This document shows, piece after piece, positions 1-6,957 of a DNA stretch of 8,309 nt. Each line of letters starts with the position of its first letter. Positions within the stretch are counted from its first letter, which is position 1. Source of the stretch: Alphaproteobacteria bacterium (GTDB lineage: Bacteria; Pseudomonadota; Alphaproteobacteria; Rhizobiales; Xanthobacteraceae); assembly GCA_005883445.1 (NCBI GenBank), contig VAZL01000055.1, positions 1 to 8,309 on the forward strand, read 5' to 3'. Below the pieces are notes generated by a model. That model was not told where the DNA came from, did not search any database, and was given only the letters and a program-made list of their open reading frames with translations. The translations under genes were made by a program, and so were the position numbers.

Positions 1-144
1 CGATTCCCATTCGTTGGACGAGCCGACATAGGCGAGCGGCAGCGTGGTGAGGCGCTGCGTCACTTCGAGGATGCGCGCGAGATATTCGGCGCGCTCGACG
101 TAACGCGCGAGCCAGTAGAGATTATCGGCGGTGCGCGAGAGCAT
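1..144 (-). CDS. Alpha-E domain protein (DUF403), N-terminal part, cut by window edge
   Basis: Only the first 48 codons are present; the gene runs off the left edge. The ATG at 144-142 opens with MLSRTADNLYWLARYVERAE, the near-invariant start of alpha-E domain proteins, and continues with a helical stretch ending in LAYVGSSNEW. The family is an all-helical protein of roughly 300 residues, almost always encoded next to a circularly permuted ATP-grasp protein and often a transglutaminase-like protein. Its biochemical activity is not established; a role in peptide synthesis or modification with the ATP-grasp partner is predicted from gene neighbourhood. Here it follows the ATP-grasp gene on the same strand after a 115-base gap with no recognisable terminator. 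No strong Shine-Dalgarno sequence is visible before the ATG, so translation may depend on upstream context. The frame is too short for automatic detection, but the family match is unambiguous. Confidence 0.9.
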   Translation of the reverse strand, partial: MLSRTADNLYWLARYVERAEYLARILEVTQRLTTLPLAYVGSSNEWES

Positions 145-259
145 CGAGACTATGCGTATCCCGGATGCGGCGCAGCGTGAGGCGACAAGCGCGAAAGGGT
201 GCATCGCCGATCAGGCGCCGCCGCGGCCTGGAACGGTCCCAGATATCGCAAGCTTGTCG

Positions 260-1678
260 TCATCGATCCAGCACCCACGTGTCCTTCGTCCCGCCACCCT
301 GGCTGGAATTGACCACAAGCGAGCCTTTCTTCAACGCCACCCGGGTGAGGCCCCCAGGCACGATGCGGATGCGATCGCGCCCGGTCAGCACAAACGGGCG
401 CAGATCGACGTGGCGAGGCGCAACACCTTCCTCGACGCAGGTCGGGCAGGTCGAGAGCGCGAGCGTCGGCTGCGCGATGAAATTCGTCGGATTCGATTTG
501 AGCTTGGCGCGGAACGCCGCGATCGTGGCCTTGTCGGCCATCGGTCCGATCAACATGCCGTAGCCGCCCGAGCCGTGCACCTCCTTGACCACGATCTCCT
601 CCAGGTGATCGAGCACGTAACTCAGATGCTCGGCGTCGCGGCACAGCCAGGTCGGCACGTTCTTGAGGATCGGCTCCTCGCCCAGATAGAACTTCACAAT
701 CGCCGGCATATAGCTGTAGACCGCCTTGTCGTCGGCGATGCCAGTGCCGACCGCATTGGCGAGCGTGACGTTGCCGGCCTGATAGACCGACATCAGTCCC
801 GGCACCCCGAGCACGGAATCCGGCCGGAAGGCCAACGGATCGAGAAAATCGTCGTCGATGCGGCGATAGATCACGTCGACGCGTTTGGGTCCCTGCGTCG
901 TGCGCATGAAGACGAGATCGTCCTTCACGAACAGGTCGCGGCCTTCGACCAGCTCCACGCCGAGCTTGTCGGCAAGGAACGAGTGCTCGTAATAGGCCGA
1001 ATTGTAGACGCCGGGCGTGAGCAGCACGACCGTCGGATCGGCGCTGGAGGTCGTCGGCGCCACCGACTTCAAGGTCGCCAACAGTTCGTCCGGATAATTC
1101 TCGACCGGCGCCACCCGGTGGCGGGCGAACAATTCCGGAAAGAGCCGCAGCATGATTTCGCGGTTCTCCAGCATGTAGGAGACGCCCGACGGCGTGCGCG
1201 CGTTGTCCTCGAGCACATAGAAGGTTTCGGGATCGACCCGCACGATGTCGATGCCGCCGATGTGGACGTAGATGTCATGCGGCACCTTCTGGCCGTTCAT
1301 TTCCGGCCGGAACACTGGATTTTGGAACACCAGCTCTTCCGGCACCACGCCGGCTTTGAGGATTTCGCGCCGCGTGTAGACGTCGCGGATATAGAGATTG
1401 ATGGCTTTGACGCGCTGCTCGAGCCCGGCGCGCAGGATGTCCCACTCGGCGGAGGCGAGAATGCGCGGCAGCACGTCGAAGGGGATGAGCCGCTCCTGGG
1501 CGTCCGCTTCGCCGTAGACCGCGAAGGTGATGCCGATGCGGCGGAACAGGACCTCGGCCTCGCGCCGGCGGTAGTCCAGCACGTCGGATGGCACCTCGGC
1601 GAGCCAGCGAAACAACTCGCCGTAGGCGGGCCGCAGTGCCCCATCGCTGCCCTTCATCTCGTCGAACGCGACTACCAT
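260..1678 (-). CDS. Circularly permuted ATP-grasp protein (type 2, DUF404/DUF407)
   Basis: This is a 472-residue protein of normal family length. Family signatures run in order: VLEDNARTPSGVSYMLENR (156-174), a YRRIDDDFLDP stretch (271-281), GNVTLANAVGTGIADDKAVY (302-321), VKEVHGSGGYGMLIGP (364-379), HVDLRPF (423-429) and the closing block VVNSSQGGGTKDTW (455-468). ATP-grasp enzymes join a carboxylate to an amine or thiol through an acyl-phosphate. In this permuted branch the substrate is unknown; an amidoligase role in making or tagging peptides has been predicted from gene neighbourhoods. The start at 1678 is preferred over an in-frame ATG at 1804 because the 42 extra residues are basic, low-complexity and unlike the family, and because GAGG lies about 8 bases before the 1678 ATG. 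The gene is followed on the same strand by its usual partner, the alpha-E gene. It looks intact. Confidence 0.93.
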   Translation of the reverse strand: MVVAFDEMKGSDGALRPAYGELFRWLAEVPSDVLDYRRREAEVLFRRIGITFAVYGEADAQERLIPFDVLPRILASAEWDILRAGLEQRVKAINLYIRDVYTRREILKAGVVPEELVFQNPVFRPEMNGQKVPHDIYVHIGGIDIVRVDPETFYVLEDNARTPSGVSYMLENREIMLRLFPELFARHRVAPVENYPDELLATLKSVAPTTSSADPTVVLLTPGVYNSAYYEHSFLADKLGVELVEGRDLFVKDDLVFMRTTQGPKRVDVIYRRIDDDFLDPLAFRPDSVLGVPGLMSVYQAGNVTLANAVGTGIADDKAVYSYMPAIVKFYLGEEPILKNVPTWLCRDAEHLSYVLDHLEEIVVKEVHGSGGYGMLIGPMADKATIAAFRAKLKSNPTNFIAQPTLALSTCPTCVEEGVAPRHVDLRPFVLTGRDRIRIVPGGLTRVALKKGSLVVNSSQGGGTKDTWVLDR

Positions 1679-1680
1679 GG

Positions 1681-1726
1681 GGTTGCCTCGATCGCGCGCG
1701 TGTGCGCCACAAGAAGGCGCGCAACC
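1681..1726 (-). other. Inverted repeat in the ATP-grasp leader, next to its ribosome-binding site
   Basis: GGTTGC at 1681-1686 is repeated inverted as GCAACC at 1721-1726. Between them is a second, nested pair, GCGCC at 1704-1708 and GGCGC at 1716-1720. In the minus-strand transcript the downstream arm of the outer pair lies directly before the start codon and touches the GAGG that should bind the ribosome. Folding could therefore hide the start. A weak promoter-like pair also lies here on the minus strand (TTGGGT at 1758-1753, TAGGAT at 1734-1729, 18-base spacer). If that promoter were used, the outer arm would sit at or before the transcript start. Regulatory meaning is speculative, since such repeats are frequent in DNA of this GC content. 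Confidence 0.25.
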
Positions 1727-1803
1727 CGATCCTAGCTGCAAGCCGCGCGCCAACCCAAGCGGTATTCGGGCCGCCCGCGCGCGCCACGATCGCGTGCCTT
1801 GCA

Positions 1804-1832
1804 CACGTTTTGGGCGATCGCTGATTAACGTG
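1804..1832. repeat. Inverted repeat downstream of the receptor gene
   Basis: CACGTT at 1804-1809 and AACGTG at 1827-1832 are perfect inverted arms around a 17-base loop containing the 8-base palindrome GCGATCGC (1814-1821). It begins 26 bases after the stop of the minus-strand receptor gene, where a terminator could be. There is no following T-run on that strand, so a classical intrinsic terminator is not supported. Confidence 0.25.
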
Positions 1833-1858
1833 CCGGCGTGGTCGAGTCGCGTTGGGGT

Positions 1859-2885
1859 CTACGGAGCCAGAAGCTTTTTGACGCGCTCGACCACCGGCCG
1901 CGGCGTCGCATAGATACGCGCGACCAGCTTTTGCACGTCCTCGCCCGTCGTGGGCGCGAGATCGGCTTTCATTCTAGCCGCCTCGGCGAGGAATTCGCCG
2001 TCCTGCATGGTCGCGTCGAAGGCGCGCCGCAGCAGGGCGGCCTTGTCGGCGCCCATGCCGGGCGGCGCCGCGAATGGCCGCGCCATGGCCGAAGGTCCGA
2101 CCATGAGCTCGAGCAGCAGGCGGTCCTGCTGCTTGGTGACGAGATCGACCACCGCCGGTACGCCGGGAAACTCCGCGCTCTTTTCGAGCGCGGTGCACGT
2201 TGATCTTCTTGTCGCGCAGCCAATCGGGCTTGGCGATCTTGAGCGCGGATTGACTGAACACGCAGCGCCCGTGCGCCTCGCCGCGTTCGATCGCAAGAAT
2301 CGTTTCCTGGCTGCCCACATAGCCGGTCACCAGCTTGAACTTGGTGCCGAGCACGTCATTGAGGACGATGGGCCAAGTGTCGGTTTCCGAGCCTGCGCCG
2401 GTCCCGGCGACGATCATCTGCCGCGTCTTGACGTCGTCGATGGTCTTGAACGGCGTCGGCCCCCAGGAGATGCACAGACCGATATCCTTGGTGATGGCGC
2501 CGATCCAGGTGAAGCTGCTCATGTCGTAGCCGGGATTGCGCGCGCCGATCAGCGGCTCGAGAATCGGCCCATTGGCGAACGTCGTGATCGCGGTGCCGTC
2601 CCGCGGCGCCTGCTCGGCGAGATAGTTCGCCGCGCGGATGCCGCCCGCGCCCGGCATCACCTGCACCGTCACCGTAGGTTTGCCGGGAATATGGCGCCCC
2701 ATGTGGCGAGCGACCAGCCGCGCGTAAAGATCGATGCCGCCGCCCGCGGTGCCGGCCACATAGATGGTCACCGGCCGGTCGATGGTGTCCTGCGCCTTGC
2801 CCGGCTGCGCCGAACCAAGCATGAGCGCGGCAGCGCACGTCGAAAGCCACCAACGCAATGGCGCCGGACGGTGGCGTTGACGCAA
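1859..2885 (-). pseudogene. Tripartite tricarboxylate transporter substrate-binding protein (Bug/TctC), frameshifted
   Basis: Bug/TctC proteins are periplasmic receptors that capture small carboxylates or related organic compounds, for a TctAB permease or for signalling. Two overlapping minus-strand frames together give one full-length family member of about 341 residues. The first carries a signal peptide (hydrophobic WWLSTCAAALMLGSA, cleavage near GKAQ), then RPVTIYVAGTAGGGIDLYAR, the family PGAGGIRAANYLAEQAPRDG block, SFTWIGAITKD and a GTGAGSETD segment, up to DKKINV. The second resumes with TALEKSAEFPGVPAV and ends in VARIYATPRPVVERVKKLLAP. The frames join at base 2195, where one extra base (or a loss of 2, 5 or 8) breaks the reading frame after about residue 230. 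The start is uncertain. TTG at 2885 gives a proper signal peptide; TTG 2858 is also possible; ATG 2996 overlaps the GST stop but would add a 37-residue unlikely leader. No TctA or TctB genes are adjacent, which is common for Bug proteins. It is a pseudogene if the indel is real, otherwise an intact CDS. Confidence 0.82.
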
Positions 2886-2894
2886 CCTCGCGGT

Positions 2895-2928
2895 GCTCCC
2901 TCGCTCCGGTCGCGGGGGGAGGGCGAGC
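2895..2928. repeat. REP-like palindrome between the GST and receptor genes
   Basis: GCTCCCTC at 2895-2902 pairs with GAGGGCGAGC at 2919-2928 if small bulges are allowed, enclosing a GC-rich loop. The CTCCCT...GGGAG pattern resembles the short palindromic intergenic repeats scattered through many alphaproteobacterial genomes. It occupies much of the 110-base gap between the GST stop and the likely receptor start, and argues that this gap is untranslated. Family membership cannot be shown from one copy. Confidence 0.4.
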
Positions 2929-2995
2929 GAACCGCATGCGCCGCGATCACACGACGCGAGCGCCAGACTGCCTGCGCTGCGACCCGACGCGGGCA

Positions 2996-3628
2996 TCAAG
3001 CCGGTATTGGGATCTCGCCGACGTCCTTCGGCACTTTGTAGCCCTTCTGAACCGCCGGCCGCTTGGCAATGGTCGTGTACCACCGCCTCACGTTGGGATA
3101 CTCCTTGAGATCGACGGTCTGCCATTCGTAGCGCGAGACCCACGGCCAGATGGCGATATCGGCGATGGAATAGTTGTCGGCGACGAATTCGCGCTCCGCC
3201 AGGCGGCGGTCGAGCACGCCATAGAGCCGCCGCGCTTCCTTGAGGAAACGCTCTTCGGCGTAGGGCGCCTTGCCCTGGTTGTATTTCACGAAATGGTGGA
3301 CTTGCCCGAACATGGGGCCCGGTCCGCCCATCTGCCACATCAGCCACTCGAGCACGCGGTAGCGCGGCTCACCCTCTTTCGGCATGAGCTTTCCAGTCTT
3401 GTCCGCGAGGTAGATCATGAGCGCGGCCGATTCCATCAGGCTGATGCCGGTGTCGTGGTCGACGATGGCGGGAATGCGGTTGTTCGGACTGATCTTCAAG
3501 AATTCCGGCTTGAACTGCTCGTCCTTGCTGATGTCGACGGGATGCGCGGTATACGGCAGTTGCAACTCCTCGAGCAGGATGGAGGCTTTGCGGCCATTGG
3601 GGGTCGTCCAGGTATAGAGATCGATCAC
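2996..3628 (-). CDS. Glutathione S-transferase, nu class (YfcG/YghU-like)
   Basis: A cytosolic 210-residue protein of typical GST length. The N-terminal thioredoxin-like domain starts VIDLYTWTTPNGRKASILLE and carries the nu-class hallmarks: TPN near residues 9-11, ISPNNRIPAIVD (46-57) with the cis-proline before AIVD, and ESAALMIYLAD (66-76), whose Glu-Ser binds the glutathione gamma-glutamyl group. The helical C-terminal domain includes WQMGGPGPMFGQVHHF (98-113) and the folding motif YSIADIAIWPWV (153-164). Nu-class enzymes bind glutathione or its disulfide and act mainly as disulfide-bond oxidoreductases or peroxidases; the physiological substrate here is unknown. The GTG start at 3628 is chosen because homology begins there and AGGA lies about 9 bases upstream. 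An in-frame ATG at 3745 would add 39 unrelated residues. The GTG overlaps the stop of the upstream protease frame as GTGA, suggesting translational coupling. The stop codon overlaps an ATG of the next frame (TGATG). Confidence 0.93.
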   Translation of the reverse strand: MIDLYTWTTPNGRKASILLEELQLPYTAHPVDISKDEQFKPEFLKISPNNRIPAIVDHDTGISLMESAALMIYLADKTGKLMPKEGEPRYRVLEWLMWQMGGPGPMFGQVHHFVKYNQGKAPYAEERFLKEARRLYGVLDRRLAEREFVADNYSIADIAIWPWVSRYEWQTVDLKEYPNVRRWYTTIAKRPAVQKGYKVPKDVGEIPIPA

Positions 3629-4860
3629 GGTTTTGGTTCCTGTGCTCGCACTGTGGCGTGACTTGCTTTTGAGAATTTGGCCGGCGGGCGGTGCCGACGG
3701 GGCGTCGCTGATGTGGGGGGACTTGAGTTTCCTACGAGCATGCAACGAGGTCGCACATGCAACGAGGTCGCCGCGTCAAATAGAACCTCGTCGGCGTCGT
3801 GTTTGCCAATTCCCCTTTGATCATCGGTCAGCGTTACCTGCTTTCCCACCCCGACGCGCTCGAGCTCTTGGATCAGGTCCGCGAGCCCCCGCACCGGCTT
3901 GCCGTCGAGGGCGACGATGACGTCGCCCGGCTTTCCGGTATTCGGGTCCATGCCGCGCAATCCGGCGCGCGCGGCGGACGAGCCCGGGGAGGTTCTTACG
4001 ATAACGACGCCCTGCACGCCCGCGCGCGCCGCCGCAGCCTCGCTGGCGGCAACGATCCCGATACCGGGCGTCGGTACCGAGCCCCTGCGGATGAGTTCGG
4101 GCACGACGCGATTGACGGAATCGATCGGGATGGCAAAGCCGATGCCCGCGTTCGTTCCGGACGGGGAAAGAATGGCGGTGTTGACGCCGATCACCCGCCC
4201 CGCCGAGTCGAGCAGCGGACCGCCGGAATTTCCGGGGTTGATGGCCGCGTCAGTCTGAATCACGTTGGTGATTTCGCGGCCGCCGCTGGTGGGCAGCCGG
4301 CGCTTGAGCGCGCTGATGATGCCGGTGGTCAAGGATTGATCGAGCCCGAACGGGTTGCCGATGGCGAACACCCATTGCCCGACCTTGAGGTCGTCGGACG
4401 TGCCGATCGCGATCGGCGGCGGCAACGCGCGCGTATTGTCCACGCGAACCACCGCGAGGTCGTAGTTGGGCGCGGTCCCGACGATTTTGGCCGGCAATAC
4501 CTGGCCGGAGGCGAGGCGTACGGCGAGACTGCTGGTCCCCTCGACCACGTGATCGTTGGTGACGATGTGGCCGGCCGCGTCCCAGACGAAGCCCGTCCCC
4601 GATTGCGCCGGGCCGTTCTCACCCTCGGATGGCGGTGCTTGTAGCCCCTCGGCGCGCCCCACCACTTGCACGACGGAAGGAGACGCGTGCTCGAAGATTT
4701 CAATCGAGGTGCGCTCGATCTCGGCCAAATTGCCGCGCGGCTGGACCGCGCGCGGCGTCGAAGCCGAAAACAGCAGACGGTCGACATAGGGCTGCGCGAA
4801 ATAGACTGCGAGGACGACCAGAAGCACACCAACCACAATCTTCGAGAAGCGGTCGCCCAT
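3625..4860 (-). CDS. Membrane-anchored HtrA/DegP-type PDZ serine protease with aberrant C-terminus
   Basis: A 411-residue S1C (trypsin-fold) protease. An N-terminal hydrophobic helix (residues 8-22) anchors or exports it, placing the catalytic part in the periplasm. The catalytic triad is visible: His104 in VTNDHVVEG, Asp134 in NYDLAVVRV and Ser212 in NPGNSGGPL. A PDZ domain follows (about 264-345), with AGLRGMDPNTGKPGDVIVAL and DLIQELERVGVGKQVTLT. HtrA proteins degrade or refold damaged envelope proteins, and PDZ domains sense substrate. After Thr345 (base 3826) homology stops. The usual final beta-strands are absent and about 66 residues of basic, low-complexity sequence follow, encoded across a 17-bp tandem duplication. 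This looks like a truncation or frameshift read through to the next stop. The ATG at 4860 has a strong GGAGGAGG about 7 bases upstream. The stop overlaps the GST start by 4 bases. The protease domain should be active; the PDZ end may be damaged. Confidence 0.88.
   Translation of the reverse strand: MGDRFSKIVVGVLLVVLAVYFAQPYVDRLLFSASTPRAVQPRGNLAEIERTSIEIFEHASPSVVQVVGRAEGLQAPPSEGENGPAQSGTGFVWDAAGHIVTNDHVVEGTSSLAVRLASGQVLPAKIVGTAPNYDLAVVRVDNTRALPPPIAIGTSDDLKVGQWVFAIGNPFGLDQSLTTGIISALKRRLPTSGGREITNVIQTDAAINPGNSGGPLLDSAGRVIGVNTAILSPSGTNAGIGFAIPIDSVNRVVPELIRRGSVPTPGIGIVAASEAAAARAGVQGVVIVRTSPGSSAARAGLRGMDPNTGKPGDVIVALDGKPVRGLADLIQELERVGVGKQVTLTDDQRGIGKHDADEVLFDAATSLHVRPRCMLVGNSSPPTSATPRRHRPPAKFSKASHATVRAQEPKP
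3739..3771. repeat. Two-copy tandem repeat, 17-bp period
   Basis: The 16-base unit catgcaacgaggtcgc occurs at 3739-3754 and again at 3756-3771, separated by a single base. It lies in the abnormal tail of the protease frame and upstream of the GST start. A 17-base period is not a multiple of three, so a recent duplication here would shift any reading frame that crossed it. Confidence 0.9.
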
Positions 4861-4877
4861 CGCAGGCCTCCTCCCTC

Positions 4878-4906
4878 ATTCTATCGAAAAGCGCGCGCGT
4901 GATGAA
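4878..4906 (-). promoter_or_regulatory. Candidate sigma-70-type promoter for the protease gene
   Basis: On the minus strand, TAGAAT (4883-4878) matches five of six bases of the -10 consensus. It is preceded by a 17-base spacer and TTCATC (4906-4901), a three-of-six match to the -35 box. The -10 lies 17 bases before the ATG of the protease, leaving a short leader that includes its GGAGGAGG ribosome-binding site. The tract is also locally AT-richer than its surroundings. It would let the protease and GST be transcribed independently of the upstream CoA synthetase. Confidence 0.4.
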
Positions 4907-4923
4907 ATTGTTCGGGGGAGGGA

Positions 4924-4949
4924 CGCGGAGAGCGTTTCGGCCCTCCGCG
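4924..4949 (-). terminator. Weak terminator-like hairpin after the CoA synthetase
   Basis: CGCGGAG at 4924-4930 and CTCCGCG at 4943-4949 form a perfect 7-base-pair stem with a 12-base loop, 17 bases past the stop of the minus-strand CoA synthetase. No T-run follows on that strand, so it could stabilise a 3' end or act with Rho rather than as a classical intrinsic terminator. Confidence 0.3.
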
Positions 4950-4966
4950 GTCTTGCGTCCCGTGCG

Positions 4967-6811
4967 TCATGACCGCGCCGGCACGATCAGCACGTCGGCA
5001 TCGGGCGCCGGCGCGAACAGCCGCTCGACCTCGGCCTTGCGCCGCTCGAGCGCGAGCCGCTGGTTGATGTAGCCCTTGTCGGTGATCTCGTTGGCGTCGA
5101 TGGAGGGCGCGTCCGGCAGCAGCAGCACCCGCGCGATCCGCTGCGAGGAGCCGCCGTGATCGGCGTTCCATCGGGCGATGGCGCGCCCGACGTGCTCGCG
5201 CACGGCGGGATGGCGGGCAAGCTCGGGCAACGCAGCTTCACAGCCGACGAGCTTGCGGCAGCCGGCGGCGTTGAGCCAGGCGAGCATGCCGACCCATTCG
5301 CGGTTCTCGCCGGCGATGATGGCGTCCTGCAGCGCCGGCGAGGCGGCGGCGAGCGCTGCGACGCGGAGCACGCCCACGGCGACCCAGGTGCCGGTGGCGA
5401 GCTTGAAGTCCTCGGCCAGGCGGCCGTCGAACACGATGCCTTTGGCCGGCTCAGCCGGGTCGGCAAAGCGCACGGCGTCGCCCGGCTTGTAGAAGCCGTC
5501 CTCGTCGAATGCCGCGCGCGTGAGATCGGGCCGTTTCCAGTAGCCGGGCGTCACGTGCGGCCCGCGCACCCGCACTTCGAGCTTGTCGCCGGTCGGCACG
5601 AGCTTGAGTTCGACGCCGGGGACGGGCACGCCGATCGGACCCGCGCGCTCGATCATGAAATGGGCAGCGGTCGAAAGCGGCGACGTCTCCGTGGTGCCCC
5701 ACGACGAGGTCATCGGCACGCGCTCGCCGGTTGCGCGTTGCGATACCGCTTCGAGCCGTTCCCACAAGTCCTGCGGCAGAGCAGCGCCGGCGTAGAAGAT
5801 CAGCCGCAGCGTGCGGAAAAACGAGCGCGCCAGTGCCTCGTCCCGTTCGAGAAACGGCAGCAGCGCCGCGTAGCCCGCCGGCACGTTGAAATAGACCGTG
5901 GGCGAGACCTCGCCGAGATTGCGCACGGTCTCGTCGATGAGACCGGGAACCGGCTTGCCGCCGTCGATGTAGAGCGTGCCGGCATGGCGCAGCACCAGAT
6001 TGAAATTGTGGTTGGCGCCGAAGGTGTGGTTCCACGGGAGCCAATCGAGCAGCACGAGCGGCGCCTCGTCGAGAAACGGCCAGATCTGCGCGAGCTGCTG
6101 CTGGTTCGCCGTCAGCATGCCGTGGGTGTTGACGACGCCCTTGGGCAAGCTGGTCGAGCCGGAGGTGAACAGAAACTTGGCGATGGTGTCGGCGCCGATC
6201 GACGCGGCGGCTTGGTCCAATGCCGGGCCGGGACGGCCCTGCGTCAAGCGATCGAAAGCGGTGACGTCCTCCATGTTGGCGCCGTTGCGGCTCGCCACGA
6301 TCTCGGCTTTGAGCTCGAGCGCGGCGAGCGCTTTGGCGAAAGGGCCGGTGTCCGCGACGTAAACCAGGCCAGGCGCCAGCAAGGCCGCGATATGCTTGAG
6401 CTTGGCGTGGTCCTGGCTCTGGAGCGAATAGGCGACCGAAATCGGCGCCACGGGAATGCCGGCGGTGTGGCCGGCGAGCATGAGCAGCGCGTGATCGATG
6501 CCGTTGGCGGACAGAACCATCACCGGCCGCTCGGCCGAGAGCCCGCGCTCGATCAAACTCTGCGCCAGCGCGTCCACGAGCGGTCGCGCCGCCGCATAGG
6601 TCAACTTGCGCCAGCCGCCGCCGTCGCGCTCGGCCAGGAACAGGCCTGCGGAATTGCGCTCGACCGCCGCACGGAAAAGGCGCGCCAGGCTCGGATCGTG
6701 GGGCCCCAAGGGCTCTCTCGAGCGGCAGTGCAAAGCGCCGTTGCGGCCCGCTTCGCAGACGATGCGTGGGCGCGCGTAGGCGATCGGGCGTAGCCGCGCC
6801 GGTCCGGGCAT
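4967..6811 (-). CDS. AMP-forming acyl-CoA synthetase, feruloyl-CoA synthetase-like
   Basis: A 614-residue ANL-superfamily enzyme, predicted to activate a carboxylic acid with ATP to an acyl-adenylate and transfer it to CoA in the cytoplasm. Core motifs in order: the phosphate-binding loop FTSGSTSLPKGVVNTH (215-230), the segment WLPWNHTFGANHNFN (257-271), YAGAALPQ (340-347), the adenine-binding SSWGTTETSP (369-378), YWKRPDLT...FDEDGFYKPGD (424-445), the hinge FDGRLAEDFKL (461-471) and the catalytic C-terminal lysine Lys579 in ITDKGYINQR. The length, the N-terminal PxRIV region and the FDGRLAEDFKLATGTWV and TDKGYINQR blocks resemble feruloyl-CoA synthases, which begin non-oxidative degradation of ferulate and related hydroxycinnamates. 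No enoyl-CoA hydratase/aldolase or vanillin dehydrogenase is in view, so the substrate is uncertain. The ATG at 6811 is supported by a GGGAGGAG site just upstream. An in-frame ATG at 6904 would add a Pro/Gly-rich leader and is less likely. Confidence 0.9.
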   Translation of the reverse strand: MPGPARLRPIAYARPRIVCEAGRNGALHCRSREPLGPHDPSLARLFRAAVERNSAGLFLAERDGGGWRKLTYAAARPLVDALAQSLIERGLSAERPVMVLSANGIDHALLMLAGHTAGIPVAPISVAYSLQSQDHAKLKHIAALLAPGLVYVADTGPFAKALAALELKAEIVASRNGANMEDVTAFDRLTQGRPGPALDQAAASIGADTIAKFLFTSGSTSLPKGVVNTHGMLTANQQQLAQIWPFLDEAPLVLLDWLPWNHTFGANHNFNLVLRHAGTLYIDGGKPVPGLIDETVRNLGEVSPTVYFNVPAGYAALLPFLERDEALARSFFRTLRLIFYAGAALPQDLWERLEAVSQRATGERVPMTSSWGTTETSPLSTAAHFMIERAGPIGVPVPGVELKLVPTGDKLEVRVRGPHVTPGYWKRPDLTRAAFDEDGFYKPGDAVRFADPAEPAKGIVFDGRLAEDFKLATGTWVAVGVLRVAALAAASPALQDAIIAGENREWVGMLAWLNAAGCRKLVGCEAALPELARHPAVREHVGRAIARWNADHGGSSQRIARVLLLPDAPSIDANEITDKGYINQRLALERRKAEVERLFAPAPDADVLIVPARS

Positions 6812-6828
6812 CCGTCTCCTCCCGCCTG

Positions 6829-6847
6829 CCCCCGGCGCGCCCGGGGG
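6829..6847. repeat. Perfect GC hairpin next to the CoA synthetase ribosome-binding site
   Basis: CCCCCGG at 6829-6835 and CCGGGGG at 6841-6847 are perfect inverted arms around CGCGC. In the minus-strand transcript the hairpin ends about six bases before the GGGAGGAG ribosome-binding site of the CoA synthetase, so it could affect initiation or leader stability. The wider divergent gap (6812-6957) shows no convincing promoter pair for either direction; the best -10-like element is TATCAT on the minus strand at 6898-6893, without a good -35. Confidence 0.35.
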
Positions 6848-6957
6848 ACTTGCTTGGCCGGGAGCGAGCGCCCCCGGCGGACGACTTGAAGCATGATAAC
6901 GCACAATGGCAGGGTAGGGATGGCCCGCTGCGCCGGGCCGCTAGCAGTCAGGCCGCC

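Noticed and set aside
131..1735. A 534-codon plus-strand open frame
   Set aside because: It lies entirely opposite the well-supported ATP-grasp gene. Its translation is Arg/His/Asp-rich without recognisable domains, as expected for an antisense frame in GC-rich coding DNA.
2195..2198. Programmed ribosomal frameshift in the receptor gene
   Set aside because: There is no slippery heptamer or stimulatory structure at the join, and Bug proteins are not known to use recoding.
2858..3661. A 267-codon plus-strand open frame over the GST
   Set aside because: Its composition is typical of shadow frames, and the minus-strand GST explains the region fully.
3757..3785. TTGACG on the minus strand upstream of the GST as a -35 box
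   Set aside because: No acceptable -10 element lies 16-18 bases downstream; the sequence there is GC-rich.
3728..3821. A short minus-strand frame (about 30 codons, ATG near 3821) before the GST
   Set aside because: It has no convincing ribosome-binding site or known peptide family, and it crosses the tandem duplication, so it is more likely chance.
5156..6793. A 545-codon plus-strand open frame
   Set aside because: It is the antisense shadow of the CoA synthetase, with the same biased composition and no family motifs.
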